A stretch of DNA of 34,973 nucleotides. Source: Candidatus Roizmanbacteria bacterium RIFCSPHIGHO2_12_FULL_38_13 (GTDB lineage: Bacteria > Patescibacteriota > Microgenomatia > UBA1406 > GWC2-37-13). Shown here piece after piece: positions 1 to 7,449 of the stretch (positions are counted from its first letter, which is position 1; each line of letters opens with the position of its first letter). The notes beneath the pieces are model-generated. The model did not search any database, was not told the DNA's origin, and worked only from the letters and a program-made list of their open reading frames with translations. The stretch covers positions 6,009-40,981 of the forward strand of contig MFZZ01000014.1 of NCBI GenBank assembly GCA_001789555.1, written 5' to 3'. Both the position numbers and the translations under genes were made by a program.

Positions 1-20
1 GTTTTTATTTCACTTTGATT

Positions 21-189
21 ATGTTGTCAAAACAAGCCATAGAAGAGTATCAAAAAAATAATGAAAGAAGAGTTTGGGCAAGATATTACTGTTGCTGAAG
101 CGGAAGAACAAGGAACCCGGCTGCTAAAGTTTTTTGAATTACTAATTGATATTGATCAAAGAGCAAAACAAAAGATAAAAACAAAATGA
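21..189 (+). pseudogene. Small CPR-type protein, frameshifted at an A7 run
   Basis: From ATG 21 the frame reads MLSKQAIEEYQK and is then lost at seven A's (52-58). Removing one A joins it to the open frame from ATG 61, which reads KEEFGQDITVAEAEEQG and ends at TGA 187-189. The joined product would be about 55 residues and matches the intact small protein encoded at 1927-2076 (same MLS start, K/EEF, AEE-G and LLKF positions). The stop overlaps the next gene's start in an ATGA, so the two are probably translated together. The shift may be a sequencing error, a real mutation, or corrected by slippage on the A run. ATG 61 could also start a 42-residue product by itself. Function unknown. Confidence 0.6.
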
Positions 190-1904
190 AAATTACTAAA
201 GTTTTGATTGATAATTACAAAAGTATCAAACACCTAGAGTTTGTTCCTAATAAAGGTATTAATTCGTTTGTTGGTGCAAACAGTACTGGTAAAAGTAACA
301 TTTTCGAGGCGATGACATGGCTTCTTGCGCCAACATATCCATCTTTTAACTCAACGAAAAAAGAAGATCGTTTTTTAGGAGAGGATACAAACAAAATTAA
401 GGTAAAACTTGATTTTGATGATGGTCATTACCTCGAACTTGCTGAGGAGTGGACAGACACTTATGGTAGATTAAAATCTGGGTTAAACTTCAATGGCAAC
501 TATTGTAATTCTGAACAGCGAGAACAGTACTGTTGTGCGTATTTGGACACTGAACGTAAAATACTTGACTACCTTCCTTCCTCAAAGTGGACATTGGTAG
601 GAAGAATACTTCAAGAAGTAAACAAGATGTTTTTGACTGAGTCTATGGTGCATAAAGGACAAAATAAACTCAAAAAAATTTGGTTAAAAGAATGGCTTAC
701 AACTATTCGCGATAAACTGCTGTTCTCCGTTAAAGACCCAAGCGGTCAAGATATAATGAAAAAGTTTTTGGATATTTTACAGGAAGAAAGCGCAAAACAG
801 CTAAACAGACCAAAAACCGATCTAACTGTCGATCTTAGTCTTTATGATCCTTGGAACTTCTATAAAACACTTCAGTTGATAGTAAAAGAACCCGATATGG
901 ATTTAGAGTTTCAGGCATCTAACTTAGGCATGGGCGTTCAGGCGTCAATCTCGATAGCTATTCTGAAGGCTTATTCAGAACTCAATTTAGCTAATAAAAG
1001 TCCGATTTTCATTGATGAGCCAGAATTATATTTACATCCACAAGCGCAAAGAAACTTTTATCAGATTTTACAAGACTTAGCTGAAGACAAATATGATGAA
1101 GCAGGTAATCTTGTCAGGGAAGGTACCCAGATTTTTTATACTACTCATTCACCAAACTTTTTGTCAGCAGGTAATTTTAGTTCAATATACATTGTTAGAA
1201 AAACCAGAGATGAAGGTACATACCTCAAATATGGAGACGTTGATGCCTTTGTAGAGGATTTGTCAGTAAGACTTGAAATTACGAGTACATCGGAAGATTT
1301 GTTACTTAGATACAAAAATGCCTATGAAAATACAGGAGATACGCAGAAAGCTAACGAAGGATTTTTTGCAAAAAAAATAATACTTGTTGAAGGTCAAACG
1401 GAGGTATTACTATTGCCTTTGTTTTTTGATTATCTTTCCTTCGATTATATCAAGGAAGGTATTTCGATTGTGAGATGTGGTAACAAATCAGAAATTGACA
1501 GGTTTTACAGGCTTTATACAGAGTTTGGGATACCTTGTTTTATAATTTTTGACGGAGATAAGCGCCTTGAGGGAACTGATGAAGAAGCTGAAAACATTAA
1601 ACGTAACAAGGCTGTTCTTTCACTTTTTAACAATGGATCAAACTATCCCGATAACAATGTAAAGGATAAATACTTAGGATTTGAAGATGAGTTAGAAGCT
1701 AATTTGGGATTTCAAACTACCAATAAAGGACTTGAGTTGTATATTCAAATGAAAGAGAAACTAAAAGACGGTAGTGTTACTGTACCCACTTGGGTATCGG
1801 AAGTTCAACAAAAAATATCTGAGCTTTCTGATCTTGGTGTTTTGAGCATACTCAAGAAAAGAACGGCATCTGGAGATGCTACACCGGAAGATTTGGCAGC
1901 ATGA
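186..1904 (+). CDS. OLD-family ATP-dependent endonuclease (AAA ATPase + TOPRIM)
   Basis: A 572-residue protein with an N-terminal ABC/SMC-type ATPase domain and a C-terminal TOPRIM nuclease domain. Seen: Walker A GANSTGKSN near residue 30, a signature-like NLGMGVQAS region near 247, Walker B IFIDEPELYLHP near 275, then TOPRIM motifs ILVEGQTE near 400 and IIFDGDKR near 458. OLD-family proteins are metal-dependent DNA nucleases, several of them anti-phage. No UvrD-like helicase follows, so this looks like a stand-alone (class 1) OLD protein and not Gabija, although genes left of the window are unseen. The start overlaps the stop of the upstream small ORF (ATGA), and a paralogue of that small protein lies 22 nt downstream, so the three probably form one unit. 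Target unknown. Confidence 0.85.
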   Translation: MKITKVLIDNYKSIKHLEFVPNKGINSFVGANSTGKSNIFEAMTWLLAPTYPSFNSTKKEDRFLGEDTNKIKVKLDFDDGHYLELAEEWTDTYGRLKSGLNFNGNYCNSEQREQYCCAYLDTERKILDYLPSSKWTLVGRILQEVNKMFLTESMVHKGQNKLKKIWLKEWLTTIRDKLLFSVKDPSGQDIMKKFLDILQEESAKQLNRPKTDLTVDLSLYDPWNFYKTLQLIVKEPDMDLEFQASNLGMGVQASISIAILKAYSELNLANKSPIFIDEPELYLHPQAQRNFYQILQDLAEDKYDEAGNLVREGTQIFYTTHSPNFLSAGNFSSIYIVRKTRDEGTYLKYGDVDAFVEDLSVRLEITSTSEDLLLRYKNAYENTGDTQKANEGFFAKKIILVEGQTEVLLLPLFFDYLSFDYIKEGISIVRCGNKSEIDRFYRLYTEFGIPCFIIFDGDKRLEGTDEEAENIKRNKAVLSLFNNGSNYPDNNVKDKYLGFEDELEANLGFQTTNKGLELYIQMKEKLKDGSVTVPTWVSEVQQKISELSDLGVLSILKKRTASGDATPEDLAA

Positions 1905-1926
1905 AAAAACAAATAACTGAATAAAT

Positions 1927-2076
1927 ATGTTATCTCAAAAAGCAATTAGCGATTTCAAGAGGATTTGGAAGAAAGAGTTCAAAGAAGAAATAAGTGATGA
2001 AAAGGCAGAGGAAAAGGGGTTAGAGCTATTGAAGTTTATTAAACTGATCTACAAGCCAATTCCAAAAACGAAATAA
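1927..2076 (+). CDS. Small conserved CPR-type protein (49 aa)
   Basis: An intact ORF starting MLSQKAISDFKRIWKKEF and ending LIYKPIPKTK, lysine- and glutamate-rich and probably helical. It is clearly related to the broken small ORF upstream of the OLD nuclease: both begin MLS-QAI/KAI and share K-EF, AEE-G and ELLKF/RLLKF. From memory, short proteins of this MLS-AI...EEF...LLKLF type are frequent in Patescibacteria genomes, but I know of no established function. It begins 22 nt after the nuclease stop codon and is probably co-transcribed. It could be an accessory or antidote of the nuclease, or an unrelated mobile small gene duplicated around it; the sequence does not decide. Confidence 0.7.
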   Translation: MLSQKAISDFKRIWKKEFKEEISDEKAEEKGLELLKFIKLIYKPIPKTK

Positions 2077-2505
2077 CAAGTTTGTAGAAGAAAATCTTTA
2101 ACCTTAATTTACGTTAAAACTTTTGAAAATCGTTGTATTGTTATTATGGTTTGATAGTCTATAAGGATACAGCAAGGTTAAGCTGTTTCACGCTCGGCGA
2201 GAAGATATTAAATAGATCAAGCAGATTAGCTATGAGCTGGTTCGGATCTGGTATACTTAGGGTCACCAAAAAGGAAATCGAGACGGAAGTTGGAGCAGCG
2301 CTGGCTGCGCCCGCCTCCGCAGACAGCGCGCGCTGAAAATAAGCGAGACCGAAGGCTGAGCGTACAAATAGTGCGGCGGCTGGTACGGTCAGACGCCGCT
2401 ACCTTTGAAATACGTTCGAATTTTTTCAAAAAACGTTCACCATTCAAATAGAACCCTGTAACATCACAAAACTAGTAGGTAATACAGTTTCAAAAAGACT
2501 TATAG
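2077..2505. other. Intergenic stretch with a GC-rich patch
   Basis: No convincing gene. The centre, about 2275-2400, is strongly GC-rich compared with its AT-rich surroundings and contains a hairpin with arms GCGGCG (2373-2378) and CGCCGC (2394-2399). Both strands have short open frames here (67 and 73 codons), but neither has a family resemblance or a start signal. It may be a decayed or foreign insertion or a structured RNA. Confidence 0.4.
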
Positions 2506-2534
2506 TTGTTAGCTTTTTATAAAATTGCTATAAT
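2506..2534 (+). promoter_or_regulatory. Promoter for the anchored protein (leaderless)
   Basis: TTGTTA at 2506-2511, a 17-nt spacer, and TATAAT at 2529-2534. The ATG at 2542 begins 7 nt after the -10 box, so transcription should start at or next to the start codon. Confidence 0.7.
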
Positions 2535-2541
2535 ATGCTGT

Positions 2542-3339
2542 ATGAAAAGAATAATTCTATTCCTTATAGTAATAGTCATAGTTGTAGTTGCCGTATTTAA
2601 TAGTAAAGGTTACATAAAGTTTGAACACGATTCATATATCAACACATATTCACGAAACCTTTCTAATAAGACTATAGTAACCAACTCAGTTACTCAACAT
2701 ATAGCAAATAATGCTTCGGACTGCAGGTATATTGCCGGTTTACTGTATCAGGATCCCATTTTCATCATTCGTGACAAAGTTACTGGTCACATACAAGAAT
2801 ATACGATTACTTCACCCAAAAAGGATAGAAGGATAGTTATTAATGGGGGTCTGACAAGCGTAGATCAGGATTATACCTTACTCTTTGTTCGTTATATGAA
2901 CACAGATCGTGAGTGCTTCCGTTCAGATTCTTGGGGAACCATAGTAATAAATGGTAATGGAGATGTTTCAAACATTAATATTCCACATATTGAGTCTAAT
3001 ACTAATATAAAAGTGGTACATAATGGAACAGAAGAAGTGCTTTCTATGTATCCACATTATATAAAAAGTTCATATTCTGATTGGAATAATGATGGGCTAG
3101 GTGATGTATTTCTTTACACACCTGATTTAAAAAATAAGGAAGAGCATCGTGTGATAATAGTGGATGAGCAAAGTTGGAAACCAAACATCTGGTTTAATAA
3201 TGGAAAACTGCTGATAACTGATGAGAATGTGTCTAAAATATCTGATGATTGGACTAAGCATCGTAATTTTATTCGCCAATACAGTACTGATAAAATACCT
3301 ACTGCTGAAGAATTGATTCCAAATAATACTGAAGTCTGA
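2542..3339 (+). CDS. Membrane-anchored extracytoplasmic protein of unknown function
   Basis: A 265-residue protein beginning MKRIILFLIVIVIVVVAVF, a single N-terminal hydrophobic segment that could be an anchor or uncleaved signal. The rest is polar and would lie outside the membrane. Near residue 186 the segment SDWNNDGLGDVFLYTPD has the D-x-N-x-D-G-x-x-D spacing of a calcium-binding loop as in FG-GAP/VCBS or EF-hand-like domains. I chose ATG 2542 rather than the in-frame start at 2506 because a good promoter lies immediately upstream and the longer N-terminus overlaps it. No family is recognised beyond the loop. It is flanked by non-coding or decayed DNA on both sides, so it seems to be a single-gene unit. 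Confidence 0.65.
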   Translation: MKRIILFLIVIVIVVVAVFNSKGYIKFEHDSYINTYSRNLSNKTIVTNSVTQHIANNASDCRYIAGLLYQDPIFIIRDKVTGHIQEYTITSPKKDRRIVINGGLTSVDQDYTLLFVRYMNTDRECFRSDSWGTIVINGNGDVSNINIPHIESNTNIKVVHNGTEEVLSMYPHYIKSSYSDWNNDGLGDVFLYTPDLKNKEEHRVIIVDEQSWKPNIWFNNGKLLITDENVSKISDDWTKHRNFIRQYSTDKIPTAEELIPNNTEV

Positions 3340-3498
3340 ATAACTTATTAACACGTATTATGACAGTAAATATACGTTTTAGCTGTTAATATATTGAGTT
3401 CCATTTAAAGGGCTAGCGGTTCACTTATTTACCAGGCAACTCGATACTGTAATTAAATTTATTTTCAAAATTTCCTTTGCTTTATTTCCAAGTAACAA

Positions 3499-3571
3499 GC
3501 GGGATTAGTTAAGCGGTCTAATGGTACCTTACCAAGGTAGAGTGACATGTTTGCAATCCATGGCAAAGGCA
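3499..3571 (+). pseudogene. Possible decayed tRNA-Gly(ACC-like) relic
   Basis: The stretch begins GCGGGATTAGTT like a tRNA-Gly 5' half and has an anticodon-arm-like GTACC-TTACCAA-GGTAG (4 of 5 pairs), whose loop would place ACC at positions 34-36. The 3' half does not close the acceptor stem (no ATCCCGC), and the T-arm only loosely resembles a tRNA. It reads as a degraded tRNA or a truncated integration scar, not a working gene. Confidence 0.3.
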
Positions 3572-3617
3572 AAGGGAGTGCATTAGAATTTATTCAGAAA
3601 GATCGTTCATCACACTA

Positions 3618-3788
3618 ATGAATTTCCTCATCTTAGATACATCTGTAGCGGTAAAGTAGTTAAATCAGGATAATGAAGAAAATATAGAACAATCTAACCA
3701 AATTTTAGAAGATGCAAAAAATAGAAAAGTTGAGCTGTTAGCTCCTGAATTATTAAAGTATGAAATTGGAAAAGTTGGTTTGAAATAA
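3618..3788 (+). pseudogene. PIN-domain (VapC-like) toxin remnant with internal TAG
   Basis: From ATG 3618 the frame reads NFLILDTSVAVK, then TAG at 3657-3659, then LNQDNEENIEQSNQILEDAK and on to LLAPELLKYEIGKVGLK before TAA at 3786-3788. LDTSVAVKWL is the usual start of many PIN toxins, and the TAG stands where the family has Trp (TGG), so this is a nonsense mutation. Only the N-terminal third to half of a PIN domain remains; the later acidic motifs are missing. No antitoxin gene is recognisable next to it. It is one of several dead or live toxin-antitoxin pieces in this accessory stretch. Confidence 0.75.
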
Positions 3789-3959
3789 GATGCATTCGGG
3801 TCAACCAAGCGGGATATCAATATTCTCAAACTCGTAAATATATCTACATAACGGGCTAGTTATATTATTTTCCAAAATCTACTATTTTGCCTTATCATAA
3901 TCTTGTAATTTAGCCTCGAAATGAATTCGAATCTTTTCGGCATGTTTAATTAAAAGCTC

Positions 3960-3988
3960 TTGACAAATTGTATATTAACTTTTAATAT
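3960..3988 (+). promoter_or_regulatory. Candidate promoter of the AbiE operon
   Basis: TTGACA at 3960-3965 with a 17-nt spacer to TAATAT at 3983-3988. The -35 box is perfect and the -10 weaker; TATATA/TATAAA alternatives overlap at 3986-3993. It lies just upstream of the palindrome at 3999-4017 and the AbiEi start at 4030. Confidence 0.5.
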
Positions 3989-3998
3989 ATAAACTATA

Positions 3999-4017
3999 TG
4001 TTAGTTTAAAGCTAACA
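3999..4017. promoter_or_regulatory. Inverted repeat, likely AbiEi operator
   Basis: TGTTAG (3999-4004) and CTAACA (4012-4017) are perfect inverted arms around TTTAAAG, between the -10 region and the AbiEi start. Known AbiEi antitoxins repress their own operon by binding inverted repeats in the promoter, so this is a natural autoregulatory site. Binding is inferred. Confidence 0.55.
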
Positions 4018-4029
4018 TCCAGTACACAT

Positions 4030-4614
4030 ATGCAAAAGGGTGATTACTTAACTACGATATTAAGATCAAGTAAAACTGTCCTGACTCTTAAGGATATTGC
4101 GCTTTTATGGCAAGATTCCAACACTGATGCCGCTAGAGTTCGACTTAACTATTATGTCAGAAATGGCGATCTTTATCGAATCAGAAGAGGTATATATGCC
4201 AAAGGAAGAGAATATAATAAACTTGAGTTGTCTTCGCGTATATTTACACCCTCATATGTCAGCTTTGAAACAGTTCTGGCTAAAGATGGAGCGATTTTTC
4301 AATACCAAACTACAATTACTGTTGCCTCGTATTTAACCCGTGACGTTGTTATTGAAAATCAAACCTATTCTTACAAAAAGATTAAAAATTCGGTACTTAC
4401 AAATAATATTGGAATCGAACAAATCAATGAAATTTCTATTGCCACCAAAGAACGGGCCTTTTTAGACACCCTATATATAAACACCAATTTCCATTTTGAC
4501 AACATACGATCACTCGATTGGAATAAAGTTATTGTCATATTACCAATTTATGATAATAAACGTATGGCAAAAACTGTCGCTCAATTATTTAAACAATCAG
4601 AAACAACTAAATAA
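4030..4614 (+). CDS. abiEi: AbiEi-like antitoxin/autorepressor
   Basis: A 194-residue protein with an N-terminal winged-helix region (residues about 1-60: TLKDIALLWQ, RVRLNYYVRNGDLYRIRRGIYA), the layout of AbiEi-type 'transcriptional regulator/antitoxin' proteins. The middle segment SSRIFTPSYVSFETVL and the later ISIATKERAFLDTLY are also typical of the family. In type IV AbiE systems this protein represses the operon and counteracts the nucleotidyltransferase toxin without binding it. The toxin gene starts 5 nt after this stop codon. An inverted repeat lies 12 nt upstream of the start. The family call is by motif memory and reasonably firm because of the partner gene. Confidence 0.8.
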   Translation: MQKGDYLTTILRSSKTVLTLKDIALLWQDSNTDAARVRLNYYVRNGDLYRIRRGIYAKGREYNKLELSSRIFTPSYVSFETVLAKDGAIFQYQTTITVASYLTRDVVIENQTYSYKKIKNSVLTNNIGIEQINEISIATKERAFLDTLYINTNFHFDNIRSLDWNKVIVILPIYDNKRMAKTVAQLFKQSETTK

Positions 4615-4619
4615 ACATT

Positions 4620-5321
4620 ATGACTTTAGATATTTCGGTTCATAAGACCATTTTGTTTCAAATTTTAAAAGATATTTATTCTGAAACAACTATTGCTCCT
4701 TTTTTAGGATTCAAGGGAGGAACTGCCGCCTTAATGTTTTATGGACTTGACCGGTTTTCTGTTGATCTTGATTTTGATCTTTTAGATAACAGCAAAGAAG
4801 ACGAGGTTTTTGAAAAAGTGATTGGAATTGTAAAAAAACACGGCATTTTAAAAGAATCATATAAAAAACGCTTTAACTTATTCTGCTTATTATCATACGA
4901 AGAAGAAGCCTATAATATCAAAGTTGAGATAAACCGACGGCAATTCGGGTCAAGGTATGAAATGAAGACTTATTTAGGAGTATCAATGATGGTTATGATC
5001 CGTGAAGATATGTTTGCCCACAAACTAATGGCAATGCACGAGCGTATACTTAAAACTAGCCGGGATATTTATGATGTCTGGTTTTTCCTTTCAAATAGAT
5101 CTCCTGTAAATAAGAAAATTATAGAAAAACGATCGGGCTTATCTTTTGAACAATTGATAAAAAGATGTATTGAACAACTTGAAGCAGTAAATAACCGACA
5201 TATTTTAGACGGAGTCGGTGAACTATTAACGCAAAACCAAAAAGATTGGGCTAAATCTAAGCTTAAAGATGAGACTATCAGTTTGTTGAAACTGCGTTTA
5301 GAAGACAGGGAAATTAATTGA
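4620..5321 (+). CDS. abiEii: AbiEii-like nucleotidyltransferase toxin
   Basis: A 233-residue protein with the nucleotidyltransferase core of AbiEii/AbiGii toxins: FKGGTAALMFYGLDRFSVDLDFDLL at residues about 30-55 (GG, then D-x-D metal ligands), and further on the conserved REDMFAHKLMAM and TSRDIYDVWFFL segment (about 124-155). Known members add nucleotides to tRNA acceptor ends or otherwise block growth, giving abortive infection or dormancy. It forms a tight pair with the AbiEi-like gene (5-nt gap), matching the usual antitoxin-toxin order. Length and key acidic residues look complete, so the module may be functional. Confidence 0.88.
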   Translation: MTLDISVHKTILFQILKDIYSETTIAPFLGFKGGTAALMFYGLDRFSVDLDFDLLDNSKEDEVFEKVIGIVKKHGILKESYKKRFNLFCLLSYEEEAYNIKVEINRRQFGSRYEMKTYLGVSMMVMIREDMFAHKLMAMHERILKTSRDIYDVWFFLSNRSPVNKKIIEKRSGLSFEQLIKRCIEQLEAVNNRHILDGVGELLTQNQKDWAKSKLKDETISLLKLRLEDREIN

Positions 5322-5526
5322 CTTTTTTCGTATAATAACGAGGAAGAGACCTTGATGACAGACTTTTAGGAAGTGGTTGTTTCATTTCTTGGAGGGGATA
5401 AGCAAGCATTAGTTTGTAGATCCAAGCAAGAAATGGTTCGAAATAAAGTGCATTGGGGTCACAAATCTTAAGTGTTCTTTCTTCCAGAATTTAACATAAG
5501 AGCTTCCCGAGTAAAACTCAATAATT

Positions 5527-5555
5527 TTGACAAGATATAAGGTTTATGGTATTTT
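5527..5555 (+). promoter_or_regulatory. Promoter of the methyltransferase gene
   Basis: TTGACA at 5527-5532, 17-nt spacer, TATTTT at 5550-5555. The GTG start codon at 5564 begins 8 nt after the -10 box, the same leaderless spacing seen at many other genes in this window. Confidence 0.55.
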
Positions 5556-5563
5556 TCACATAA

Positions 5564-6148
5564 GTGTTACTAAAATTGATATTAAAATTAAAATTCGTTA
5601 GTAGTTTTCTTAGAAATCTCGATCAAAGTCGTATCGACAGTATAATAACGCGTATTGAACCTTTTTTGTCCAAAAAGAATAAAATAATTGACATTGGTGT
5701 TGGTCTTGGCTTGCTTTCTAGCGCCATACAAAAGAAAGGGTATTATTTATGTCCGGTAGATGTTCATAATATTTCTATTGCGAAAGACATAAAACCAGTA
5801 CTTTTTGATGGACAAGCACTTCCGTTTAAAAATAACTCATTTGACACGGCATTGCTTATCACTGTATTACACCACACTCCAAACCCCGAGAAAATAATAC
5901 TTGAGACCTCACGCGTTGCCAAAAAAATCATCATCATGGAAGATATTTTCGAAAGTACCATTCATAAGTATTTAACATTTATAATGGATAGTATCATGAA
6001 TTTAGAGTTTTTTGGACACCCACATACGAATAAATCAGATAGAGGTTGGCGAAAGTTGTTTGAAAAAAATAAATTTACAGTTTTAAAATACGATCGCAAA
6101 CCCTATTGGAATTTTTTTATAAGTGCAATTTACGTTATTTCAAAGTAA
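5564..6148 (+). CDS. SAM-dependent methyltransferase (class I)
   Basis: A 194-residue protein with a Rossmann-type methyltransferase core. Motif I is IIDIGVGLGLLSSAI (about residues 41-55), followed by an acidic turn (CPVDVHN), and a motif with post-motif residues in ALPFKNNSFDTALLITVLHHTPNPEKIILE (about 86-115), as in the Methyltransf_11 group. The substrate cannot be told; this subgroup includes lipid, quinone and glycan methylases. The GTG start is supported by a well-placed promoter; the next in-frame start would cut off the helix before motif I. It stands alone between the AbiE module and the zinc-ribbon gene. Confidence 0.75.
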   Translation: MLLKLILKLKFVSSFLRNLDQSRIDSIITRIEPFLSKKNKIIDIGVGLGLLSSAIQKKGYYLCPVDVHNISIAKDIKPVLFDGQALPFKNNSFDTALLITVLHHTPNPEKIILETSRVAKKIIIMEDIFESTIHKYLTFIMDSIMNLEFFGHPHTNKSDRGWRKLFEKNKFTVLKYDRKPYWNFFISAIYVISK

Positions 6149-6170
6149 AATGATAAGTGTAAAATACCCC

Positions 6171-6199
6171 TTTACAAAAGTTATATAATTGTATATAAA
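6171..6199 (+). promoter_or_regulatory. Promoter of the zinc-ribbon gene (leaderless)
   Basis: TTTACA at 6171-6176, 17-nt spacer, TATAAA at 6194-6199, then 7 nt to the ATG at 6207. An alternative TATAAT at 6184-6189 has no -35 at normal spacing. Confidence 0.6.
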
Positions 6200-6206
6200 T
6201 AAATAT

Positions 6207-6755
6207 ATGAAAAAAGATAAAAGCGGTGCCAAAGAAACCGAATCAAACAAATGTCCTGTGTGCGGATCTGATTTACAACCAATTGAAGAACTTCCATCGG
6301 GAAAACGGTTACAAAGATGTTCAAAGGGATCTTGGAACTCGGAAACAAAACAGGTTGAAGGGTGTAAATTTGTACGCTGGTTCAATCCTGATCCCGAAAA
6401 ACTAGATGAAAAATGTCCAAAATGCGGCAATCCTCTCATCATGATCACAACCCGTTCCGGCAAAAAGCTCAAAAAATGCAGCACTGCTGGTTGGGATCGT
6501 GAGAAACGTGAAGCAACCGGATGCGACTACGTCGAATGGTTCCAGGGTTCAAAAGAAGAACTTGATGAAAAATGTCCGAAATGCGGAAATATTTTACAGC
6601 TCGTGACTACTTCAAACGGCAAAAAATTGAAAAAATGTAGTACGGCAGGATGGGATCGTGAGACTCGAAAGGCAACGGGGTGTGATTATGTCGAATGGTT
6701 AAACGAAAAGAAACCAAGTAATGGCGATGAAAATTTTCCTGACCACGAGATTTGA
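6207..6755 (+). CDS. Triple zinc-ribbon protein
   Basis: A 182-residue protein made of three tandem zinc-ribbon units, each with a CPxCG knuckle, a GK-L-(K/R)-CS segment and a final GC-(F/Y)V-W: CPVCGSDL (about residue 13), CPKCGNPL (about 72) and CPKCGNIL (about 127). The units resemble the zinc ribbons at the C-terminus of type I topoisomerases, here as a stand-alone protein without a topoisomerase core. Units 2 and 3 are nearly identical (KKLKKCSTAGWDRE, ATGCDYVEW), showing recent duplication; unit 1 is more divergent. Likely binds nucleic acid, but the role is unknown. I moved the start from an upstream in-frame TTG to ATG 6207 because the promoter overlaps the TTG. The gene faces rsmI tail to tail. 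Confidence 0.8.
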   Translation: MKKDKSGAKETESNKCPVCGSDLQPIEELPSGKRLQRCSKGSWNSETKQVEGCKFVRWFNPDPEKLDEKCPKCGNPLIMITTRSGKKLKKCSTAGWDREKREATGCDYVEWFQGSKEELDEKCPKCGNILQLVTTSNGKKLKKCSTAGWDRETRKATGCDYVEWLNEKKPSNGDENFPDHEI

Positions 6756-6761
6756 GATTTT

Positions 6762-7445
6762 TTAAGAAAGTAATAGTGTTATTTCGCCTTTATATTTTCT
6801 TTTCTCGAGTTCTGACGGTTTGCCTCTGACAGCTTCCTCAAATTTTTTTGTCAATTCGCGAGCTACCACTACTTCGATATCGGGTAAAATGTCGCTGATC
6901 ATTTGTAATGATTTTTGAATTCGATTAGGTGATTCAAAAGCAATAAATACAGCATCAGGAAAAAGTGTTTTTATCTGTCTAATTTTATATAGTAATTTAA
7001 TTAGTTCGGCCCTCCTTTTTGGTAAAAACCCGACAAACATTGAGTTCTCGGCTTTAAATCCGGAGTGGGTCAGCGCCGTCGTGACCGCCGACGGCCCTGG
7101 CACAACTGTAAAAGGTAGACCTTCCTTTATTACTGTCGATACGAGCAAGTAGCCCGGGTCGGAAATAACAGGCATACCGGCTTGGGATATAAGAGATATT
7201 TGCAAACCATCTTCAATATACTTTAGTACCGATGGCAGTCGTTCAAACTCTTTTTCTTTGTAATAGGAAACGAGTTTTTGAGTTTTCTTCTTTTTAAACC
7301 CAAAAAGTGACTCAATCTTTTGAAGTAAAAAGACGGTTGTTCTCGTATCCTCTGTCAAAATTATATCTGACGAAGCCAGTATTTTTCCCTGTCGATAAGA
7401 CAGATCCTCGAGGTTGCCTATTGGAGTTCCGACAATGTAAAGCAT
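6762..7445 (-). CDS. rsmI: 16S rRNA (cytidine(1402)-2'-O)-methyltransferase
   Basis: A 227-residue tetrapyrrole-methylase-fold protein: MLYIVGTPIGNLEDLSYR at the N-terminus, then SDIILTEDTRTT, a Gly-Pro loop ISQAGMPVISDPGY and VVPGPSAVTTAL, the order of RsmI. It methylates the 2'-O of C1402 in the 16S decoding centre. The family usually has SDAGTPGISDPG; here it is SQAGMPVISDPG, a mild divergence. The C-terminal region is short. I put the start at the ATG directly before LYIVGTPIGN. The frame stays open further upstream through a palindromic repeat (MGCRNKFGMTN), and a longer N-terminus cannot be excluded. The gene is divergent from uvrB. Confidence 0.88.
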   Translation of the reverse strand: MLYIVGTPIGNLEDLSYRQGKILASSDIILTEDTRTTVFLLQKIESLFGFKKKKTQKLVSYYKEKEFERLPSVLKYIEDGLQISLISQAGMPVISDPGYLLVSTVIKEGLPFTVVPGPSAVTTALTHSGFKAENSMFVGFLPKRRAELIKLLYKIRQIKTLFPDAVFIAFESPNRIQKSLQMISDILPDIEVVVARELTKKFEEAVRGKPSELEKRKYKGEITLLLS

Positions 7446-7449
7446 ATTC

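Noticed and set aside
1-2076. Gabija-type (GajA/GajB) system
   Set aside because: The nuclease resembles GajA-like OLD proteins, but no UvrD-type helicase gene follows; only a 49-residue gene does.
2133-2447. Overlapping open frames on both strands (67 and 73 codons)
   Set aside because: No start signal, no family resemblance, and the length is explained by GC-rich sequence with few stop codons.
3657-3659. Recoded TAG or an alternative genetic code
   Set aside because: TAG and TGA end many genes at the expected length (for example ruvA and the OLD gene by TGA, the solute-binding gene by TAG), so this is a nonsense mutation in a decayed gene.
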